A stretch of DNA of 64,000 nt, from the NCBI GenBank assembly GCA_008933995.1, contig WARS01000034.1:6416207-6480206 (forward strand). Reading direction: 5' to 3'. The stretch's first letter is position 1, and each line of letters opens with the position of its first letter. The notes under the pieces were generated by a model, which worked only from the letters and a program-made list of their open reading frames with translations, did no database searches and was not told where the DNA came from. A program made the translations under genes and the position numbers. Below, one piece after another: positions 57,991-64,000 of this stretch. This DNA comes from Datnioides undecimradiatus (lineage: Eukaryota > Chordata > Actinopteri > Lobotiformes > Datnioididae).

Positions 57991-58769
57991 AGTTGTGAAT
58001 AAACCGGTGGTCATGAAGCACGAATGAAGCAGCTGAACTGCTTTGGCTCGTAATACAGACCCTGGGTACGTCTGGAGTCTCTCCTTTGATTTTTCCTTGC
58101 TGGAAGCTGTTCTGGTCCACCACCGGAAGCGTGTCTCCAGTCTCTTGTCTCTGCTCCAAGGTGCTGGGCTATCTCTGAGGAGCCATAAGCGAGGACATGG
58201 GAGATCATCCATCACAGAGCTTAAATATGCCCTCTTATTGAATATCAGTAATTGATTGGATGCTGCAGCTAAGCCGACTGATCTGATCCATCACAACATC
58301 ATTGTTTATAATCAGTATTAATTGTAGATCTGAAAAACAACCAGACCACAAGCAACTTTCAACTTGCATGAATTCTTATTATAGATATGTAAAAGCTAGA
58401 GAGAGTCCTGTCTGTCAGCAATAAACACCATTTATCGTCATCTCGTTGAGTCACATGTTGGCTTTGATATGACTTATAAAAATAACTGCAGCCATCGGAG
58501 CTGAGTCAGAGCATCTAAAATAGAAACTGTGAGAATAAAAGGATGAAGGAAATAAATATGTAGATTGAACTTGAAAAAAGTCAGCGTTGTAAACAAGTAT
58601 TTATTAGAACTCTCGCATTCCCTGCAAACTCACTCAAATAGCTGCGTGCCGCCGCTTTCCTTTGTTAGGTGAACTGTCGCAGTGGCTTTCCTCCATTTCA
58701 TTCTTTCATTACGGAGGTTTTAATTGAAACATTGATTCATTTCTGCTGTGAGAATGCTAAGTGTGCAGC
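57991..58769. other. no supported gene
   Basis: Three overlapping frames on both strands around 58000-58220 have no recognised domain. I see nothing else. Confidence 0.55.
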
Positions 58770-59165
58770 GAAAACAACAGCAACAGCTTCTCCCCTCAGG
58801 CTGCGGGACGCCTCAACGCCTTGCTGCCCCCCGGAGCTCAACTTAACAACACAAAGACTGGACTCTGAATACATAAATATCCTCTGTGACCCATAAACCG
58901 CTTGTACTGCAATGTCTGCACACACCTGTCGCACTCGCTTACAGTATATTTCTATTTTTATAATCCTGTACACTTGTCTTTTGCATCGACTACATGTTTT
59001 GGATCTTGTTTTTGTACCTCTTCTGGATCTAGCTGTTTGCTCCTTACGTGTGGTCTGAATGTGAGCTTCACTCCCACTGAATCGTTGCATTATTCATCCC
59101 CTCTGTTTGCGGCGGGTACTGCGCTGTGTACAGATGGATGACAATAAAGTCTCTCTTATCTCTTA
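58770..59165 (+). mobile_element. possible LINE 3' UTR
   Basis: The segment ends GGATGACAATAAAGTCTCTCTTATCTCTTA, a polyadenylation-like motif followed by a short imperfect repeat, as in other LINE tails here. Upstream lies CTCAGGCTGCGGGACGCCTC and CACTTG/TGCACA-rich UTR-like sequence. No coding remains are visible. Confidence 0.45.
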
Positions 59166-61137
59166 AATATGCTGAGGAACCATAGAATGTGCTGTTTCTC
59201 TCCTCCTGCCGCTTCCTGTGGGGGTGTCTGCATCCAGAAGTCTGTGATTACAAGAAACCTACTGTCCCCACGCTCAACATCCACTGCTACATCATTATAA
59301 GTAGTTGCAGTAATTGTGCCATAGAACCTCAATAGCATTTTTAATTCCGACCTTCATTATCTTTGTCATTCTTAACTTTGCAGGAGCGTCATCCCTCCCA
59401 TCTCACATCTCCCTCGCCTCTTGTCATTGGCCTTGTAAACCACGTGACTGTGTGAACTAAACGTTATTGCCATTCCGTTGAAGTCCCAAACAAAAAAACC
59501 CAGGACCCAGTTTCCGGCTTCCAGCCGAGACGCAGAGATCCATTTGGAGACATCCAGTATGCACAAAGGCCCGGCCTGTTTACTGGAGGCGCTTTGAAGC
59601 TCAGCCTTGACAGGTTTGTTTGCACCGTTGAGCAGTTAAAAGGAAAAATACATCACTACTTTTGCTTCACTTCATCTCCCCGCAACACGACTTGTGTCTT
59701 CTTTTGTTGTTGACGCCCTGCTTCAAAGCTTTAATTATTATGCTTTAAGCCCTATCATCTACCCCTCCCCCCAATTAAAAAACACCAATAAACACGCACG
59801 GTCCACTCTGCATCATCCGGATTGACTCTCAGCGACTCCGCCTGACATGTTCAATGACTTTCTACGACTCGGATGTTTTCAAGTGTATTCCATTCGCAGC
59901 AGAGAGCGTCATAACGTTTGTAGCCGTCAGTGCCAGATGTCACAGCGTTAACAGCTTGTATGTGCAAGTAGCATTATGTTTCTGTTTGCACTGTGTTCTG
60001 GTATGACAGTATTCATCTGTGATGCACTCGTATATCAAATACTGTTGCTATTTAGTTTGATTTAAATGAAATATCAGCAATTTTATGGATAGAAACTAAA
60101 TTAAAATATCAAAACATTATTTATTATTTAAATGTTCTTTCTATTCCAGTTCTCAGCTACTGTTTGTGTGTGCAGGTACAGCTTTGTGCCGCCCTTTTGA
60201 AAAATGATGCATCAAAATCATCAAATTTATGAATGAAATAAGAGCTCATTCATTCGTGTAATGTATATCACATCCTAGTGTCCTCTTGCTAACCCTGGTA
60301 ACACAAATATGCATCAGTGTGTAAGTAAAGAGACTTTCACTAAAGTTGGGTTCCACATTAAAAAGTGAGTAAACCATACAAGCAGACACACTAGCTGTCC
60401 TCTCAGGGATCCCAGTGTCGTACTGTTTGCACTGGTCTACTATTATGTAGGATGCAGGGTGGCATGTGTGGGGTGAAATGACCCTTTAGTTGCATCTTAA
60501 AAGTTTCTCCCCTCAGCCGAAAGACAACCCTCCTGAGCAGTAAGACACAAGTTAAGCCTGCTGGTCTCTGCTTGTGCACTTGGCCTCCGGCAGTGCTGTC
60601 CATGTTGCACTCGAATGCGAATCAGGAGCCGCACCGCAGGAAATACAGAATCAAAAGGAGCGAAAAGCAGCTGAGGTTACCCTCTGTGGGACTCACAAAT
60701 CAGCTCTGAGATGTTCTGAACTCTAATCAGCTGAACTCTTCTACCAAATCAACCCCAGTCCTCGGGTCATTAAAGTGTAATCCTGTTGCTAAGAGCTCTT
60801 TGCTGTGGAGGTTGTGCTCCGCATTCCCACCAAAATGATGTGTTCACCTCTGTGGGACAGGTTTGATTTGTTTAAGTGAAACTTTTCACTGGAGTTTAAC
60901 AGGAAAACGTAAGTTTCCCAATCGATTCAGGTAATCAATATTAGCTCAATAACAAGGACAACTTTGGAGCCAGTGACCAAGTTGTGTTTTCCTAAAAAGC
61001 CACATGGGCAGAACAAAACTCCAGTGATTTGCAACACTGTGTTGTGAAAGAGAAACAACTTCCTCTCTGCGCCAATGACATAGTCACCTGAAGTCCATGA
61101 TCATCTCTATATGTGTCTGTCCTACAGTTCAACCTTT
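59166..61137. other. no supported gene
   Basis: Only short frames are present, with no repeats that I recognise. Confidence 0.6.
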
Positions 61138-61287
61138 CAGTTCAATTCAATTGTATTTATAATTCACAACCAAAGTCATCTCAGGGCACTTTACAAACAG
61201 AGCAGGTCTACACCACACTTATTACTATTAATTACACTCAACAGTTCCACCATGAGTGAGCACTTGGCGACAGCAACAAGGAGAAAC
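61138..61287. repeat. dispersed teleost repeat, unassigned
   Basis: The segment from TTCAATTCAATTGTATTTAT through CATCTCAGGGCACTTTACA to CATGAGTGAGCACTTGGCGA and AACAAGGAGAAA resembles a repeat found very often in fish genomes, where it reads as a divergent CAATTCAATTTTATTTATA family. I do not know its class. It lies 0.6 kb left of the DD37E element. Confidence 0.5.
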
Positions 61288-61896
61288 GTCCTTTGTCATG
61301 TGTACCGTGGTAATTAAAAGTTCATAAAGGCATGTTACAGAACACCTTTTCCTTATCCACAATAAACCAACAACAGCATAAAACAGGCCCTTTCTGATTA
61401 CCCCAGCATCAGTTGTATTGATTCCCATTATATGCTGCATTATGTGACCTCAGTGTCCATCAAAACCCCCGTGAAACCTGTAAAGCCCAGTGTTTTTACT
61501 ATGCTTACTGGCACTTAAGCATTCTTTACTTGCCCATTTTTCAGAGGGACTTTATAAATGTGTTTTAACACTGCTGCAGCTGCTGCGAGGAGGTCCGCTG
61601 GCCGCTCCCAAAATAACCTTTTACTATCCTTTGCTGAGAATGTTAAAACGGTGCAGGTCTCGCTGCCACAGCGAGCGCCCACGCCGCACAAACAGAGACA
61701 TGACAGTCTGCTCGCACGTAATGCCCTTTCATTGTCGACTGACACTTTACCTTTACCTCTGCTTCCCTCTGGTTTCTAATGCACGCTCAATCCAGGCTCG
61801 CAACGCAGACAGGACATTCAGATATAGCTAAATCTAATGCGCCAACATGGCTGGCCCTCATCTAAAGCAGTCATCTGTGGTCCAGTAAACTACATA
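61288..61896. other. no supported gene; left flank of the DD37E element
   Basis: Overlapping frames on both strands at 61490-61831 show no domain. Confidence 0.55.
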
Positions 61897-61898
61897 TA

Positions 61899-61926
61899 CA
61901 CTGCGTTCCACATTATTATGCAAATG
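61899..61926 (+). repeat. left outer terminal inverted repeat of the DD37E element
   Basis: It starts CACTGCGTTCC directly after TA and shares the core GTTCCACATTATTATGCA with the right end. One mismatch (T/C) separates the first eleven bases of the two ends. The outermost bases CACT resemble other Tc1-like termini. Confidence 0.92.
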
Positions 61927-62075
61927 TAATTTTTCTCTCTTTTTCCTAAATAATCTATAAAAATGATAGTTCTCATAATTTTCAAGTCATCAAGCATTAG
62001 AGTATAACTCGACTGTTTTTGAACGAACCTCCAAATCATAACGGTTTTTTTTAAAAAAATCAAAATCTTAAAATG

Positions 62076-62098
62076 CACTGTTCCACATTATTACGCAC
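62076..62098 (+). repeat. left inner direct repeat of the DD37E element
   Basis: CACTGTTCCACATTATTACG repeats the outer end's core in the same orientation, 177 bp further in. Paired inner and outer sites are the transposase-binding arrangement called IR/DR in Sleeping Beauty-type elements. Confidence 0.8.
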
Positions 62099-62227
62099 AA
62101 TAGAGTTTCAAAACATTTTATTGTTGTAAGCAACCGAAAATGGTCATTAGTTAAACTGCAAGCATTTGCAGGTTATATTTGCTGAAATCAAAAGCTCTTT
62201 CAATCAAAAATATCTTAACAGGCCAAA

Positions 62228-63248
62228 TTACATTTTGACATAGGACCCCTTATTGGATAGGAGCTTCACAGTTCTTGCATCCATGGAAGTTGTCAGTGTT
62301 TGGATGGTTTCTGCTGGAATTTCTTTGCAGGATGTCAGAATAGCCTCCCAGAGATGCTGTTTTGATGTGAATTGCCTCCCACCCTCATAGATCTTTTGCT
62401 TCATGATGCTCCAAAGGTTCTCAATAGGGTTGAGATCAGGGGAGGATGGGGGCCACACCATGAGGTTTTCTTGTTTTATGCCCATAGCAGTCAATGATGC
62501 ACAGGTATTCCTTGCAGCATGGGATGGTGCATTGTCATGCATAAAGATGATCTTGCTACGAAAGGCACGGTTCTTTTTTTTGTACCACGGAAGAAAGTGG
62601 TCAGTCAGAAACTCCACATATTTCACAGAGGTCATTTTTACACCTTCAGGGACCTTGAAGGGGCCGACCAGCTCTCTCCCCATGATTCCAGCCCAAAACA
62701 TGATGCCACCACCTCCTTGCTGACGTTGCAGCCTTGTCGGGACATGGTGGCCGTTCACCAACCATCCACGACTCCATCCATCTGGACCATCCAGGGTTGC
62801 ACGGCACTCATCAGTGAACAACACTGTTTGGAAATTAGTCTTCATGTACGTGTAGGCCCACTGCAGGCGTTTCTGCTTCTGAGCTGGTTAAGGGTGGCTG
62901 AATGACAATGATGATGGTTTATGCATAACTGCAACCCTCTTGAGGATCCTACACCTTGATGTTCTTGGCACTCCAGAGACACCAGCAGCTTCGAATACCT
63001 GTTTGCTGCTTTGCAGTGGCATTTTAGCAGCTGCTCTCTTAACCCGACGCATTTGTCTGGCAGAAATCTTCCTCATTGGTCCTTTATCTGCTCGAACCTG
63101 TGTGTGTTCTGAATCGGCTACAAATCTCTTTATTGTACGATGACCACGGTGAAGTTGTTTTGAAATATCTAAAGTTGTCATACCTTCTCCTAGGCATTGA
63201 ACAATTTCTCGCTTTTACGGCAGCAGAGAGATCCTTCTTCTTCCCCAT
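62228..63248 (-). pseudogene. Tc1-like transposase, DD37E, inactivated
   Basis: The frame runs from MGKKKDLSAAVKA to the stop after GSYVKM, about 340 codons, the usual Tc1 length. The N-terminal third has two helix-turn-helix-like segments (HRGHRTIKRFV, then MPLQSSKQVFEAAGV) that would bind the terminal repeats. The DDE catalytic domain shows D in FTDECR, D in MHDNAPSH and E in DLNPIENLW. I count 37 residues between the second D and the E, against 34 in classical Tc1 elements. Two lesions break it: a one-base insertion near 63203-63207 that shifts frame after residue 14, and an in-frame TAA at 62888-62890. The distal frame is otherwise open, so decay looks slight. Confidence 0.93.
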
Positions 63249-63269
63249 AGTGCTGGAAAATGGTGGTCT

Positions 63270-63288
63270 GCTTAATAATGTGGAACAT
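63270..63288 (-). repeat. right inner direct repeat of the DD37E element
   Basis: On the minus strand it reads ATGTTCCACATTATTAAGC, matching the outer right-end core with the same inward orientation, about 187 bp from that end. It lies just upstream of the transposase ATG. Confidence 0.8.
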
Positions 63289-63446
63289 CCATTCTTAAGT
63301 AGTTTTCCCTTTATTTGGACTCACCTGCAAACTAATTGGCACAGGTGTCTGAGATTGATTGGAGTGATTGGAAGAGCCCTGACACACATTCCCATCCATG
63401 TGTTTAAACTGACAGACAAAAAAATGACCTTTATGACCTTTAAACA

Positions 63447-63475
63447 CAATTTGCATAATAATGTGGAACGCGGTG
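63447..63475 (-). repeat. right outer terminal inverted repeat of the DD37E element
   Basis: Read on the minus strand it starts CACCGCGTTCC and continues with the same core as the left end, followed by TA outside. The two ends diverge after the shared GCAAAT. Confidence 0.92.
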
Positions 63476-63477
63476 TA

Positions 63478-64000
63478 AACAGGGAGTATGATCAGAGTCA
63501 TGTCTCACCACTCAGCAGCCACTTTAGCAAAACCCAGCCATCTCCAGCTAACGAGACCAGACCCCTAAAGATTTCAGTTACTCTGCCTCACAATGAGGCT
63601 GTGAAGGGCTTTTTCCTACACGTTATGCTTCTACGTATGCAAGGTTAAACGTCACCAGCTTCTTCTACAGCTCAATCCTGACCGCTGTGATGTGATGCCA
63701 TCAGTTCATCTCACCAGAGCACTTGGCTGCTATCAGAAGAGAGCCGTCAACTCGTTACACTCTGTTTCAGTCAGCTGAATTTGGGGGATTGGGCGTATTA
63801 TTGCCCATTTGAAGTCCCCCTGCACACGAAATTGGCTGAAACTGTTCTGATTCTTTGCTCGCGTCAGACGAAAGTTCCCCTTTAAGAGGCAGAAACCAGG
63901 CTGTGGGGCCATGCGGACCATCCAAAGATACCTGCAGAGACGTCGGGAGAAGAGAGACGAGCCACGTTCTTTCATCCATCATCAGGGGGACTTGGACAGA
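63478..64000. other. no supported gene; right flank of the DD37E element
   Basis: Short minus-strand frames run near the window edge (63733-63982). Whether a gene continues beyond the edge cannot be judged. Confidence 0.5.

Larger units (their letters stand above)
61899..63475 (-). mobile_element. Tc1/mariner element, DD37E type, with paired terminal repeats
   Basis: The element is 1,577 bp and flanked by TA target duplications at 61897-61898 and 63476-63477. Its outer inverted repeats match for about 27 bp: the left end starts CACTGCGTTCCACATTATTA and the right end, read inward, starts CACCGCGTTCCACATTATTA. A second copy of the core lies about 180 bp inside each end, at 62076-62098 and 63270-63288, which makes an IR/DR layout. 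The interior holds one minus-strand transposase pseudogene. Boundaries are firm because both ends and the TA duplications agree. The family assignment rests on the transposase spacing. Confidence 0.95.

Noticed and set aside
57465..57998. 177-codon plus-strand frame as a protein gene
   Set aside because: Its second half coincides with a dispersed repeat also present at 14.1-14.2 kb, and no domain or splice structure is visible.
62403..62905. Plus-strand frames of 106 and 128 codons
   Set aside because: They are shadows of the transposase on the other strand.
63076..63648. 190-codon plus-strand frame
   Set aside because: It is antisense to the transposase and runs across the transposon's right end into flanking DNA.
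1..64000. Operon, defence island, prophage or other prokaryotic system
   Set aside because: No ribosome-binding-site-linked gene rows exist. Spliced exons and vertebrate retroelements show a eukaryotic nuclear locus.

Overview
This window reads as nuclear DNA of a ray-finned fish, probably a percomorph-type teleost. It is AT-rich, gene-poor and intron-dominated. It carries fossils typical of teleost genomes: L2-clade and RTE/Rex3-like LINEs, Tc1/mariner elements, tRNA-derived SINEs and a piggyBac-like MITE. I see no bacterial, viral or organellar gene organisation.

Only one host protein gene can be supported: a pseudouridine-5'-phosphatase (pudp, HDHD1 family) on the minus strand. Its four coding exons lie at 51030-51099, 50080-50298, 47710-47939 and 18395-18571. 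Each junction has GT/AG ends, the phases agree, and the joined frame is 696 bp (231 residues plus stop). The HAD-phosphatase motifs appear in order across the exons. Intron 3 is 29,138 bp, nearly half of the window, and holds many of the mobile-element remnants. A palindromic NRF1-type site sits 38 bp upstream of the start codon.

Layout: 1-18.4 kb is sequence downstream of pudp, with an L2-type LINE tail (about 1.8-2.06 kb), a SINE next to a second LINE tail (5.3-5.8 kb), an unclassified repeat (14.06-14.45 kb), a broken Tc1-like element (14.6-15.26 kb) and a 270-bp TTAA-flanked MITE (16.3-16.6 kb). 18.4-51.1 kb is pudp. Its introns contain an RTE/Rex3 tail struck by a Tc1-like end (20.9-21.1 kb), a 1-kb L2 3' end (22.1-23.1 kb), a second Tc1-like remnant (24.0-24.4 kb), a SINE body (34.8 kb), a degraded RTE reverse transcriptase next to a SINE (42.7-43.7 kb), another L2 fragment (44.4-45.1 kb) and a SINE in intron 2 (49.2-49.5 kb). 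51.1-64 kb is upstream sequence with more repeats. Its best feature is a 1,577-bp Tc1-like element at 61899-63475 with TA target duplications, paired inner and outer terminal repeats and a transposase with D-D-37-E spacing, broken by one frameshift and one stop codon.

I found no undescribed multi-gene system. The points most worth following are the DD37E transposon, a lineage-specific residue next to pudp motif IV, an exact tandem duplication of an AP-1-like motif in pudp intron 2, and the nested transposon insertions.
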